Assembly: GCF_005871185.1 (NCBI RefSeq)
Contig: NZ_SWKN01000006.1
Location: forward strand, 708,014 to 772,013
Direction of reading: 5' to 3'
Length of the DNA stretch: 64,000 bases
Origin: Limnobacter alexandrii
Lineage (GTDB): Bacteria > Pseudomonadota > Gammaproteobacteria > Burkholderiales > Burkholderiaceae_B
This document shows, piece by piece, positions 1 through 8,440 of the stretch. The notes beneath the pieces were generated by a model, which saw only the letters and a program-made list of their open reading frames with translations, did not search any database and was not told the DNA's origin. Position numbers and translations under genes: made by a program. The number at the start of each line of letters is the position of its first letter. Position 1 is the first letter of the stretch.

Positions 1-662
1 TTCAACAAAGGGGGGCCAGCGAGAAAGGCGCGCGCACGTTCACGCACCATGATGACCACGTCGCTTAAACCGGGAATGTACGCGCCACCCGCCGTGGATG
101 AACCGTGCAGCACATTGACCACAGGCAAGCCCGCAGCGCTCAATTTGGCCAAACGGTAGAAGTTGCCGCCGCCCAGAATGAAATGCTCGACCTTGTACTT
201 CAGCAGGTTGGCCCCGGCGGATTCGCCCAAATTAATAAAAGGCAGTTTGTTTTCCAGCGCAATGTCTTGGGCCCTTTGCATTTTCTCAATGCCCATGGCT
301 TGCAAAGCGCCTGCCTCAATGCCGGAATCGCTGGCCACGACCATGCACAAGGTATTGGCCACATAGCCCAAGCCAGCAATGATGCCGCCGCCTGGAATGC
401 TTTTCTCGGCTTTTTGGCCGTCTTGCATGTACCCGGCCAATGTGCTGAGTTCCAGAAAAGGGGAGCCTGAATCGAGCAGCAATGCCACTCGGTCACGCGG
501 CAGCAGTTGCCCCCGTTTTGCAAACGAGGGAGCCGCTTTGGCCGATGCGTCGCGGGTGCGTTGTTCCAATGCCCGAAGTTCATTCAGGGCCGTTTCCATG
601 TTGGCTTTGTTGAGTTCAAACTCGGCCGAGTTTGTGGCAACGGCGGTTTCTAAAATTGGCAT
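1..662 (-). CDS. Acyl-CoA carboxylase carboxyltransferase subunit, AtuC/LiuB-like (3' end outside window)
   Basis: This is the N-terminal 220 residues of a biotin-dependent carboxyltransferase beta subunit, which moves the carboxyl group from carboxybiotin to a branched enoyl-CoA. The start ATG at 662-660 gives MPILETAV. The family motifs KRGQLLPRDR, ENKLPF, GSSTAGGAYIPGLSD and RAFLAGPPLL are present. The ESAGANLL stretch and the AtuB-like SDR just upstream fit AtuC (geranyl-CoA carboxylase, acyclic terpene use) better than methylcrotonyl-CoA carboxylase, but that is inference from memory of the family. A palindromic operator sits 28 nt upstream of the start. The alternatives are a leucine or other branched acyl-CoA carboxylase. 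Confidence 0.88.
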   Translation of the reverse strand, partial: MPILETAVATNSAEFELNKANMETALNELRALEQRTRDASAKAAPSFAKRGQLLPRDRVALLLDSGSPFLELSTLAGYMQDGQKAEKSIPGGGIIAGLGYVANTLCMVVASDSGIEAGALQAMGIEKMQRAQDIALENKLPFINLGESAGANLLKYKVEHFILGGGNFYRLAKLSAAGLPVVNVLHGSSTAGGAYIPGLSDVVIMVRERARAFLAGPPLL

Positions 663-689
663 TGAATTCTGTGCTCTTGGTGTAATAAA

Positions 690-713
690 AAAATCAAACG
701 TTTGTTTGATTTT
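690..713. promoter_or_regulatory. Palindromic operator TCAAAC-N4-GTTTGA upstream of the carboxyltransferase gene
   Basis: Two perfect 10-bp arms (AAAATCAAAC and GTTTGATTTT) flank a 4-bp GTTT spacer, 28 nt upstream of the carboxyltransferase start. The core CAAAC-N4-GTTTG fits the published PsrA/FadR-like TetR site (G/CAAAC-N2-4-GTTTG/C). The same core recurs at 1699-1718, so one fatty-acyl-CoA-type TetR repressor probably controls both genes. No such regulator is encoded close by in the window. Confidence 0.72.
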
Positions 714-758
714 GAGGGTGAGGCTTGGGTGTGTCAAGCCTTATGCATGAACTGCGGC

Positions 759-1676
759 TTATTTCTTTTGTTGGGCTGCGCGTGCCGCATCGCGACGTTG
801 GATCACCTCGGGCACGCCACCCAGATGAAAGCTGTTGAATGCCGGGTTGGGTTTGCCAGTGCCCACTTGCCAGATACGGCGGGCGTTGGGCGCTGCGCCG
901 TCAATTCGAATGCAAGAACCGGAAATGAAAGAGGCTGCCGGGCTGCACAAGAAAACCAGTGCGCCAGACACCTCGGCTTCCAGACCCAAGCGCTGCAGCG
1001 GAATTGTTTTGTCCAGTTGCATGATGGTTTGCTTCATGGGTTCGGGGTAAGTGTCCATGCCGCTGGAGGCAATGAAGCCCGGCGCAACCGCATTCACTCG
1101 CACGGGTGCCCACTCATTGGATGCTGTTTCCGAGAAGTTCAACATGCCCGCACGTGCCGCACCAGAGTGCCCCATGCCGGGCATGCCGTTCCACATGTCG
1201 GCAATGATGTTGGTGATGGACATGTCTGCTTCGCCGAGGTGCAACATCATGTACTGGTTGAACACTTCGCGGGCCATGAGAAAACCGCCTGTGAGGTTGT
1301 TGCGCACCACGGTTTCGAACCCTTTGCCGCTGATCATGTTCAAGGGCGATGGAAATTGCCCGCCAGCGTTGTTGATCAGGTGGTTGATTTTGCCGTGGGT
1401 TGCCAACACATCCGCCACGGTTTCCTTCACGCGTTCTTCTTCACGAATGTCGCAACTGTGCAGGGAAATTTTCACGGAACAGGTTTGCTCGATTTCCGCT
1501 TTCACGGTTTCCAGCTTTTCCATTTTTCGGCCAACCAAGGCGAGGTTGGCACCCAGGCTGGCAAGTTCATGCGCGGTACAGCGCCCAATGCCTGAACCAC
1601 CGCCGGTGACCAGCACGGTTTGTCCAGCGAAAAGGTTGGGGCGAAACACGGATTGGAAGCTGTTCAAGAGGGTCAC
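759..1676 (-). CDS. SDR family oxidoreductase, AtuB / 2,4-dienoyl-CoA reductase-like
   Basis: A 305-residue short-chain dehydrogenase with the cofactor motif TGGGSGIG near residues 24-31 and a NNAGG motif. It is longer than a classical SDR because of a roughly 50-residue C-terminal tail. At the usual Tyr-x-x-x-Lys position it reads HSGAARAG, so the tyrosine is absent and the lysine is an arginine. Dienoyl-CoA reductase-type SDRs also lack the tyrosine, which points to a CoA-thioester substrate. The start is GTG at 1676-1674 with only a weak ribosome site. The order SDR then carboxyltransferase is the same as atuB-atuC of pseudomonads. A perfect 20-bp palindrome lies 22 nt upstream. Confidence 0.87.
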   Translation of the reverse strand: MTLLNSFQSVFRPNLFAGQTVLVTGGGSGIGRCTAHELASLGANLALVGRKMEKLETVKAEIEQTCSVKISLHSCDIREEERVKETVADVLATHGKINHLINNAGGQFPSPLNMISGKGFETVVRNNLTGGFLMAREVFNQYMMLHLGEADMSITNIIADMWNGMPGMGHSGAARAGMLNFSETASNEWAPVRVNAVAPGFIASSGMDTYPEPMKQTIMQLDKTIPLQRLGLEAEVSGALVFLCSPAASFISGSCIRIDGAAPNARRIWQVGTGKPNPAFNSFHLGGVPEVIQRRDAARAAQQKK

Positions 1677-1698
1677 CTGTGAATTGTGCGTGTTAATT

Positions 1699-1718
1699 AT
1701 TCAAACGATCGTTTGAAT
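1699..1718. promoter_or_regulatory. Perfect 20-bp palindromic operator upstream of the AtuB-like gene
   Basis: ATTCAAACGATCGTTTGAAT is a perfect inverted repeat containing TCAAAC-N4-GTTTGA, the same core and spacing as the site at 690-713. It lies 22 nt upstream of the SDR start, where a repressor would block transcription. A PsrA/AtuR-type TetR protein is the likely ligand (inference from the published PsrA consensus). Confidence 0.75.
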
Positions 1719-1788
1719 TTAACCACGCTTTTCGAGATTGTGCTTTCACACAATCCAATTCACAGGTCTTTTTTTTGAACCCATTTAC

Positions 1789-2418
1789 TTATTGGTTGCC
1801 GGCATCTGCCAAACGGATGGTGTCTGTTTTGCTGAACATTTGATCTGCGAATGCAATGGTGTGGGTGTTCAGTGCGCGCGAGCTGTCATGTTCGGGGTCG
1901 CGGCTTGAGAAATCGGTTCGAATTGACTTTACGCGCCTGTACACCACGTCGAAGTGCTCAGGCATTACTTTCTGTACATAGGCCAAGCCGACCAGGTCGG
2001 CCAAGGTTTCTTCGAAGTGCACATTGTTTTTGAATTGAACGCCCAAGTGTTCTTGCAGTGCTTGCTTTGCGGCCACACGTTTTCCCTTTTCCGACATCAG
2101 GCAATGCGTCAATTCATGGGCTGAGGTGAACGCCAGGAATGCAGGTTCGGCACCTTCATGACCAGAATCAAGAAAGTGTGACCACACCCGCTTGGCATCG
2201 GCGTGTTGGTTCACATGCAGCACACACGCTTTGATACCGCTGTTGGTGAGAAACGGCGATGGGTTGTTCATGGTGCTCTCGCGGACATGAATGCGATTGG
2301 TGTCAATGGCGTAAACCTGCGCAAACTGCTCGATTTCCACCTTCATGGCGGCTGTGTCGGGCAGGGTTGCCTGTGGCGTGAACAAGCTCACCAAGCCAAA
2401 GAATAATCCGTTCCACAT
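1789..2418 (-). CDS. Exported zincin-like metalloprotease (HExxH), function unknown
   Basis: A 209-residue protein with a hydrophobic N-terminal signal-like segment (residues 1-18) and a HELTH zinc motif at about 101-105. A glutamate pair in FEETLADLVG roughly 30 residues later could supply the third zinc ligand, as in gluzincins. The start ATG at 2418 is preceded by GGAG at a 6-nt spacing; an upstream TTG at 2430 is less likely. It stands alone between two unrelated genes. I do not recognise the family, and both substrate and location (periplasmic or secreted) are open. Confidence 0.7.
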   Translation of the reverse strand: MWNGLFFGLVSLFTPQATLPDTAAMKVEIEQFAQVYAIDTNRIHVRESTMNNPSPFLTNSGIKACVLHVNQHADAKRVWSHFLDSGHEGAEPAFLAFTSAHELTHCLMSEKGKRVAAKQALQEHLGVQFKNNVHFEETLADLVGLAYVQKVMPEHFDVVYRRVKSIRTDFSSRDPEHDSSRALNTHTIAFADQMFSKTDTIRLADAGNQ

Positions 2419-2591
2419 GACATGCTCCAAGAATTTGCGGCGATGTCTTGTGAACGGCAGGTTTTCAGGGATTCAGCATTGCACCAATGCGTTGCCCTTA
2501 AAGGGGGTATTCAAAGGGGGTGGGGGCGTGAAAGTGCTTTGCTCGTGTCAAAATGAAGGCAGTTAATTATTCAAATTTGGAGTCGATTTTC

Positions 2592-3281
2592 ATGAGCAAC
2601 AGCAATCCAGTGGCGATTATTACGGGTGCAGCAGGCAATTTGGGACAGGCTGTTGCCACGCATTTGGGCAGCTTGGGCTACCGTCTTTTGCTGATTGATT
2701 TGAACCAGCCCGAGTGGGAAGGTGAAAGCGACGCGGTGTCGATTGGCAATGTGGACCTGACCTTGCCCGAGCATGCTCAAGAGGTGGTGAATCAGGCCTG
2801 GGAGTATTTTGGCCAGATTGACGCGGTGGTGAATATTGCAGGTGGATTTGTGTGGGAAAAGCAGGCGGACAGCAGCCTGGACACCTGGAATACGCAGTAC
2901 GCCATGAATGTGCAAACTGCGGTCAATATGTGCCAAGCTATTTTGCCGCAGTTTCAAGACCAGCAAAGCGGTGTGATTGTGAACATTGGCGCGGCGGCTG
3001 CTGGCAAAGCTGCCGAAGGCATGGGCGCTTATGCAGCAGCCAAATCGGCCGTGCTGCGTTTGACCGAGGCCCTTGCCGTAGAGAACAAACATTTGGGTAT
3101 TCGCGCCAATGCGGTGTTACCCAGTGTTCTGGACACGCCGGCCAATCGCCAGGCCATGCCCGATTCAGACCCGGCAGACTGGGTAGCGCCCGATTCTCTG
3201 GCCGGGGTCATTGCATTTTTGTTGTCAGATGCCGCCCGAGACATCAATGGGGCAGGTATTCCGGTGACAGGTCGCGTTTAA
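2592..3281 (+). CDS. SDR family NAD(P)-dependent oxidoreductase
   Basis: A classical SDR of 229 residues. The cofactor loop is TGAAGNLG near the N terminus, NIAGG follows the central strands, and YAAAK carries the catalytic Tyr and Lys. The start MSNSNPV at 2592 has TTGGAG 9 nt upstream, so an in-frame ATG at 2553 is probably not used. The gene meets the acrR-like gene tail to tail with no gap. The substrate cannot be read from the sequence. Confidence 0.85.
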   Translation: MSNSNPVAIITGAAGNLGQAVATHLGSLGYRLLLIDLNQPEWEGESDAVSIGNVDLTLPEHAQEVVNQAWEYFGQIDAVVNIAGGFVWEKQADSSLDTWNTQYAMNVQTAVNMCQAILPQFQDQQSGVIVNIGAAAAGKAAEGMGAYAAAKSAVLRLTEALAVENKHLGIRANAVLPSVLDTPANRQAMPDSDPADWVAPDSLAGVIAFLLSDAARDINGAGIPVTGRV

Positions 3282-3902
3282 TTACTGTCTGTTGGCCAGG
3301 CCGTTCAGGTAATTGTCGATGGTAAATTCGGCCTGTTCCATCAAATCAAACAAATTCGGGCTGAGTACAAAATTGGCAAATAGGCCATCAATCAGGGCGT
3401 GTAAACCAATCGCTGCCTGGCGGGCATTGGTGGTTGCGGGCAATTCGCCTTTGTCGATGGCCGCCTGAAAGTCTGTTTCAATGGTTTGAATACAACCTTG
3501 GATGGCTTCCAGATGCCTGTCTCGAATGGGCAACATGTCGTCAACCATTTCTGCTTTGTGCATCACGATGTCAAAGACCCGTTGGGTGCGGGTGTCTTCG
3601 GCCAAAGTGCGCACCACATGCATGGAACGCGTACGCAGGTAGGCCAACGGCTGCTGTTCAGGGTGCAGGTCGGGCGTGGCGATGAATTCATCCATTGGTA
3701 ATATGACGCGTTGTAACATGGCGTCAAACAGATCGGCCTTGTTTTTGAAGTGCCAATAAATGGCTCCCCGCGTCAGCTCGGCGGCTTTGGCAATGTCGTT
3801 CAGCGTGGTCCTCGACACCCCTTTTTCTGAGAACACCGCTTCTGCTGTGTCCAGAATCAGGTTCCGGGTTTCCTGCGCTTCTTCCTTTGTTTTTCTCACC
3901 AC
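3282..3902 (-). CDS. acrR: TetR/AcrR family repressor of the adjacent RND pump
   Basis: A 206-residue TetR-family regulator. The N-terminal helix-turn-helix contains TTLNDIAKAAELTRGAIYWH, typical of AcrR/TtgR/MtrR, and the C-terminal half is the ligand pocket and dimer domain. The start is a GTG at 3902, giving a VRKTKEEAQETR N terminus like other AcrR proteins. It is divergent from the pump operon and the shared intergenic region holds a near-perfect acrR operator, so it most likely represses the pump until a hydrophobic ligand binds. Confidence 0.92.
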   Translation of the reverse strand: MVRKTKEEAQETRNLILDTAEAVFSEKGVSRTTLNDIAKAAELTRGAIYWHFKNKADLFDAMLQRVILPMDEFIATPDLHPEQQPLAYLRTRSMHVVRTLAEDTRTQRVFDIVMHKAEMVDDMLPIRDRHLEAIQGCIQTIETDFQAAIDKGELPATTNARQAAIGLHALIDGLFANFVLSPNLFDLMEQAEFTIDNYLNGLANRQ

Positions 3903-3932
3903 AATTGTCTACACCCAATTGAAAAAATCATT

Positions 3933-3956
3933 TACATACACTCATGTATGTATGTA
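3933..3956. promoter_or_regulatory. AcrR-type operator in the acrR/acrA intergenic region
   Basis: Perfect 8-bp arms TACATACA and TGTATGTA flank an 8-bp spacer CTCATGTA. This is the same length, arms and layout as the E. coli AcrR operator as I recall it; most differences are in the central spacer. It lies 30 nt upstream of the repressor start and 68 nt upstream of the adaptor start, so it can control both directions. Confidence 0.85.
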
Positions 3957-4024
3957 TTATCTGACTTCTCGGTCATTAAATCAACCCCGAAAAATTCCCA
4001 CAAGGATAGTACAGGGCACACATC

Positions 4025-5263
4025 ATGCACAGCAACTCATTGAATTCAAAGCAAACTCAAGCTTCCCCCTACAGCCGCGCTTTTGCAGGAGCCACCCTTC
4101 TGCCTGCGTTGCTGGTGACCGTTTTGTCCAGCGCTTTGTTGCTGGGCTGTGGCCAGGGCGCTGACGCCCAGGCCCCCGGTGGCCCCGGTGCGGGCCAGGC
4201 GGCACCTGTACCGGTGGTTGAGGTAAAAACCGAACCGCTGGAATTAACGTATGAATACCCGGCTCAAATTGCTGGCCTGCGCGAGGTTGAAATTCGGGCC
4301 CGTGTGGCGGGTATTATCGAACGTCGCCTGTTCGAAGAGGGCGGCCGAGTGAAGAAAGGCCAATCTTTGTACAGTCTGGACAACGCACCCTATCAAACCG
4401 CATTGGCCCGCGCTTTGGCTGATGAAAATGCCGCCAAGGTTCGTGCAGCTCAGGCCGAGCGCGATTACAAACGTGTTTTGCCTTTGGCAGACAGCAAGGC
4501 TGTTTCCCAATCGGAACTGGACAATGCGCAATCCGCATTTGAAGTGGCCAAGGCCGATTTGCTGGTGGCCAGTGCTGCCGTGCGCACTGCGCGTTTGAAT
4601 CTGGAATATGCGCGTGTTGAATCACCGGTGAACGGTTTTGCAAGCCGCTCGCTGTATTCCGAAGGCAGTTTTGTATCAGGCCCTTCCGAGCTGTTGACCA
4701 CGGTTACCCAGATCGACCAGGTGTATGTGAACTTCGGCATCCCCGAAAAAGACCATGAGCAGTTGCGCAAGGGCATTGCTAGTGGCGCGGTGGCCTTGAG
4801 CAATGGCGACCTGGTGGTGGAGGTGTTGGGTGCCGATGGCAAACCCATGGGCATGAAGGCCAAACTTGGGTTTCAGGACGTGCGTGTAAACCCCGCCACA
4901 GGCACCGTGGATGCGCGTGCCGTGCTGATCAACGAGAAAGAAGTGTTGAACCCTGGGCAGTTTGTCCGTGTGCGTGTCAGCGGCGCAGTGCAGAAAGATG
5001 CGGTGTTGTTGCCTCAGCGCGCGGTACTTGAGAATCCGGAGGGTGGGAAAGTCGTGATGACTGTCAACCCTGAAAACACCGTGGAGCCACGCCCTGTGCA
5101 GGTTGCACAGTGGAAGGGTGATCAATGGGTGGTCACCGATGGCCTGGTTGCAGGCGACAAAGTAATGACCGACGGCTTTATGAAAGCGCCCCCTGGAACA
5201 CCCGTACAACCCGTGATTGCAGGTGCTGATGCGCAGCCAGCAGCCACTGAGCAGAAGCAATAA
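4025..5263 (+). CDS. acrA: RND efflux periplasmic adaptor subunit (AcrA/MexA type), lipoprotein
   Basis: A 412-residue membrane-fusion protein linking the inner-membrane pump to the outer-membrane channel. The N-terminal signal ends in a lipobox LLLGC with the lipidated Cys at about residue 42. After it come the beta-barrel/lipoyl segments (EIRARVAGIIERRLFEEG and ARVESPVNGF) around a coiled-coil hairpin rich in Ala, Gln and Asp. It is followed 12 nt later by the pump gene. The acrR operator lies just upstream. Confidence 0.94.
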   Translation: MHSNSLNSKQTQASPYSRAFAGATLLPALLVTVLSSALLLGCGQGADAQAPGGPGAGQAAPVPVVEVKTEPLELTYEYPAQIAGLREVEIRARVAGIIERRLFEEGGRVKKGQSLYSLDNAPYQTALARALADENAAKVRAAQAERDYKRVLPLADSKAVSQSELDNAQSAFEVAKADLLVASAAVRTARLNLEYARVESPVNGFASRSLYSEGSFVSGPSELLTTVTQIDQVYVNFGIPEKDHEQLRKGIASGAVALSNGDLVVEVLGADGKPMGMKAKLGFQDVRVNPATGTVDARAVLINEKEVLNPGQFVRVRVSGAVQKDAVLLPQRAVLENPEGGKVVMTVNPENTVEPRPVQVAQWKGDQWVVTDGLVAGDKVMTDGFMKAPPGTPVQPVIAGADAQPAATEQKQ

Positions 5264-5275
5264 GGGGTAAAAAAC

Positions 5276-8200
5276 ATGTTTTCGAAATTCTTTATCGACC
5301 GGCCTGTGTTTGCGGCCGTGTTGTCGATTTTCATCATGCTGGCAGGTTTGGCTGCCATGCGTGGTTTGCCGATTGCGCAGTACCCTGAAATTGCTCCGCC
5401 CGTGGTGCAGGTTCGTGCGGTGTACCCAGGTGCGTCTGCTGAAGTGATCGCCAGCACAGTGGCTGCACCCATTGAAAACGCCATCAATGGCGTTGAAGAT
5501 ATGATGTACATGAGCTCGACCTCGGCCAGCAGTGGCGTGGTTGAAATCATGGTGACGTTTGAAATTGGCACCGATCCTGATCAAGCCGCATTGAACGTGA
5601 ACAACCGCGTGAAGCAGGTGGAAAACATTTTGCCGCAGGAAGTGCGCAGGCAGGGTGTGACCGTGAACAAGGGTTCATCCTCGTTCTTGCAGGTGTTGGC
5701 GTTTTATTCTGAAGATGGCCGGTTCGACGACTTCTACACCTCGAATTATGTGACTTTGAACGTGCTGGACCGCATCAAGCGAATTCCAGGTACCACCAAC
5801 GTGCAAATTTTTGGTGCGAAAGACTATGCAATGCGCATTTGGATCAAACCCGATCGCATGGCGCAATTGAAGTTGACCTCTGGCGATATTGCCGCAGCAT
5901 TGAACGAGCAAAACGCACAGTTTGCAGCCGGTAAAGTGGGCCAGGCGCCCAACAACAATGGTCAGGAACTGGTTTACACCATTACTGCACAGGGCCGTTT
6001 GCAAGATGTTGAAGAATTCGAGAACGTATTGATTCGCGTGAATCCCGATGGTTCTTCATTGCGCTTGAAAGATGTGGCGCGAGTTGAATTGGGCTCGAAA
6101 GACTACGACTTTACTGGTCGCATCAATGGCAAGCCAGCAACACTGGTGGGTGTGTTTTTGCAGCCCGGCGCCAATGCGCTTGAAGTGGCACAAACCGTGA
6201 AAGGCACGGTGGATGAAATTGCGGCCGATTTCCCGGAAGGGTTGGATTACGCCGTGCCCTATGACACCACACGTTTCGTGGAAGTGTCGATTCGCGAAGT
6301 GGTAAAAACACTGATTGAAGCGATGATTCTGGTGTTCATCGTGGTGTATGTGTTTTTGCAAAACTGGCGCGCAACGCTCATTCCAATTCTGGCAGTACCC
6401 GTGTCATTGCTGGGTGCGTTTGCTGGTTTGTACCTGCTGGGTTACTCAATCAATACCTTGACCCTGTTCGGCATGGTGTTGGCCATTGGTATTGTGGTGG
6501 ATGATGCCATTGTGGTGCTGGAAAACGTCGAGCGAATTATGCACGAGGAAGGTTTGGGTGCCCGCAAAGCGGCCATCAAAGCCATGCAGGAAGTGACTGG
6601 CCCTGTGATTGCGATTGTGCTGGTGTTGTCGGCCGTGTTCATTCCGATTGGCTTCCTGGGCGGTTTGACTGGCGAGTTGTATCGCCAGTTTGCGATCACC
6701 ATTGCAATTGCGGTGATTGTGTCCGGTATTGTGGCGCTGACTTTGACACCTGCATTGTGCGTGTTGTTGCTCAAGCATGAGCACAAAAAACCCGGCAAGT
6801 TTTTCACTTGGTTCAACGACTGGTTTGGCCGTGTTACCACCAAATACGTGGGTGGCGTGAAGTTCATCAGCATGCGCCCAGCCATTGGCATTGGCCTGTT
6901 CCTGGTGATGCTGGTGGTGACCGCAGGTTTGTTCAAGGCAACCCCTGGTTCACTGGTGCCGGATGAAGACCAAGGCTATTTCATTGCTGCGGTGTTCCTG
7001 CCCGATGGCGCTACCTTGCAGCGTACCGACAAGGTTGTGGCCGAAGTGGTGGATGCGGTGGCCGCCAACCCGGCCAATGAGTATTCCGTGGCATTCACTG
7101 GTTTCGACTTCTTGGGTGGCAGCTTTAAAAACAACGCGGCCACCATGTTCGTTACCCAGCGCCATTGGGATGAACGTGAGGCGGTGACCGGCGACCTAGT
7201 GGGCGAATTGTTTGGCCGAACCGCTGGTATTCAGGAAGGTTTGGTGCTGGCCTTTGCACCACCACCCATTTTCGGTTTGGGCAATGCAGGTGGCTTTGAG
7301 TTTTACATTCAGAACCGTGGTGAGGGCGGCCCGGCCGAATTGGCCAAGGTGATGAATGCCTTTATTGCCAAGGCCAACGCTGACCCACGCCTTGCAGGTG
7401 TGCAAACTTTGTGGCGTCCTGGTACTCCGCAGTTGTATGTGGACGTGGACCGCGAGCGTGCGCGCGCCATGGGCGTGAACATTAATGAGGTGTTCGACAC
7501 CTTGTCTGCAAGCTTGGGTACGTACTATGTGAATGACTTCAACAAGTTTGGTCGCACCTGGCAGGTGCTGATGTCCGCTGATGCGCAATACCGCAAAAGC
7601 CCGACCGACATCGGCAATATGTATGTGCGTTCCAACAAGGGCGAGATGATTCCAATTTCGGCCTTTGCAAAAGTGGAGTTTTCACAAGGCCCTGAAACTT
7701 TGGAGCGTTTCAACAATCTACCTGCTGTAAAACTACTTGGTAGTGGCGCACCGGGGGTAAGTTCTGGCGAGGCCATCAAGGCCATTGAAGACATTGCAGC
7801 CGAAGTGTTGCCCGATGACTTCAGCTACGATTTTTCGGGTGCCTCGTTCCAGGAAAAACGTTCTGCAGGCTCCTCCAGCTTTGCCCTTATTTTGGGTGCA
7901 TTGATGGTGTTCCTGATTCTGGCTGCGCAGTATGAAAAATGGACCTTGCCGTTCTCGGTGCTGCTGGCCATGCCGTTTGGTTTGTTTGGCGCATTGTTGG
8001 CAGTGTGGATGCGCGACATGACCAACGATGTGTATTTCCAGATCGGCTTGGTGACCTTGCTGGGCCTGGCTGCGAAGAATGCGATTTTGATCGTTGAATT
8101 TGCGGTACTGAAACGTGAAGAGGGCATGAGCGCCCTTGAGGCTTCGTTGGAAGCGGCCCGTTTGCGGTTCCGCCCCATCTTGATGACCTCGTTTGCGTTT

Positions 8201-8440
8201 ATTCTAGGGGTCGTTCCGCTGGCGTTTTCCAGTGGTGCTGGTGCTGGCGCGAGAACGGCGGTGGGCACCGGTGTAATGGGTGGCATGACTGCCGCCACAT
8301 TACTGGCCATTTTCTTTGTGCCCCTGTTTTACCGTCTGATTGACAGAAGTGAGAAAGGTGGGCGACACCATGGTGATGAAGAGGAAGCAAATGATTCATC
8401 CAATCAACAATCAACAAACAAAGGGGGCGAGCATGTTTAA
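5276..8440 (+). CDS. acrB: RND multidrug efflux transporter permease (AcrB/MexB type, HAE1)
   Basis: At 1054 residues it has the full length of AcrB/MexB pumps. It begins MFSKFFIDRPVFAAVLSI, the canonical first membrane helix. It contains the TM4 proton-relay region GIVVDDAIVVLENVER with the paired aspartates and the second-half repeat GLAAKNAILIVEFA with its lysine. Two large periplasmic loops lie between the membrane blocks. It is a proton-driven trimer exporting hydrophobic drugs or bile-salt-like compounds. Its stop overlaps the start of the outer-membrane factor by 8 nt. Confidence 0.96.
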   Translation: MFSKFFIDRPVFAAVLSIFIMLAGLAAMRGLPIAQYPEIAPPVVQVRAVYPGASAEVIASTVAAPIENAINGVEDMMYMSSTSASSGVVEIMVTFEIGTDPDQAALNVNNRVKQVENILPQEVRRQGVTVNKGSSSFLQVLAFYSEDGRFDDFYTSNYVTLNVLDRIKRIPGTTNVQIFGAKDYAMRIWIKPDRMAQLKLTSGDIAAALNEQNAQFAAGKVGQAPNNNGQELVYTITAQGRLQDVEEFENVLIRVNPDGSSLRLKDVARVELGSKDYDFTGRINGKPATLVGVFLQPGANALEVAQTVKGTVDEIAADFPEGLDYAVPYDTTRFVEVSIREVVKTLIEAMILVFIVVYVFLQNWRATLIPILAVPVSLLGAFAGLYLLGYSINTLTLFGMVLAIGIVVDDAIVVLENVERIMHEEGLGARKAAIKAMQEVTGPVIAIVLVLSAVFIPIGFLGGLTGELYRQFAITIAIAVIVSGIVALTLTPALCVLLLKHEHKKPGKFFTWFNDWFGRVTTKYVGGVKFISMRPAIGIGLFLVMLVVTAGLFKATPGSLVPDEDQGYFIAAVFLPDGATLQRTDKVVAEVVDAVAANPANEYSVAFTGFDFLGGSFKNNAATMFVTQRHWDEREAVTGDLVGELFGRTAGIQEGLVLAFAPPPIFGLGNAGGFEFYIQNRGEGGPAELAKVMNAFIAKANADPRLAGVQTLWRPGTPQLYVDVDRERARAMGVNINEVFDTLSASLGTYYVNDFNKFGRTWQVLMSADAQYRKSPTDIGNMYVRSNKGEMIPISAFAKVEFSQGPETLERFNNLPAVKLLGSGAPGVSSGEAIKAIEDIAAEVLPDDFSYDFSGASFQEKRSAGSSSFALILGALMVFLILAAQYEKWTLPFSVLLAMPFGLFGALLAVWMRDMTNDVYFQIGLVTLLGLAAKNAILIVEFAVLKREEGMSALEASLEAARLRFRPILMTSFAFILGVVPLAFSSGAGAGARTAVGTGVMGGMTAATLLAIFFVPLFYRLIDRSEKGGRHHGDEEEANDSSNQQSTNKGGEHV

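Noticed and set aside
702-1595. Long plus-strand open frame opposite the AtuB-like SDR
   Set aside because: It has no ribosome site and a His/Gly/Val-rich composition typical of an antisense shadow of an SDR gene.
1736-1755. GATTGTG...CACAATC hairpin between the SDR and metalloprotease genes
   Set aside because: It is not followed by a T run on the strand that would need a terminator; too weak to annotate.
4676-5584. 302-codon minus-strand frame across the adaptor/pump junction
   Set aside because: It runs antisense to two well-supported efflux genes, starts weakly and shows no domain.
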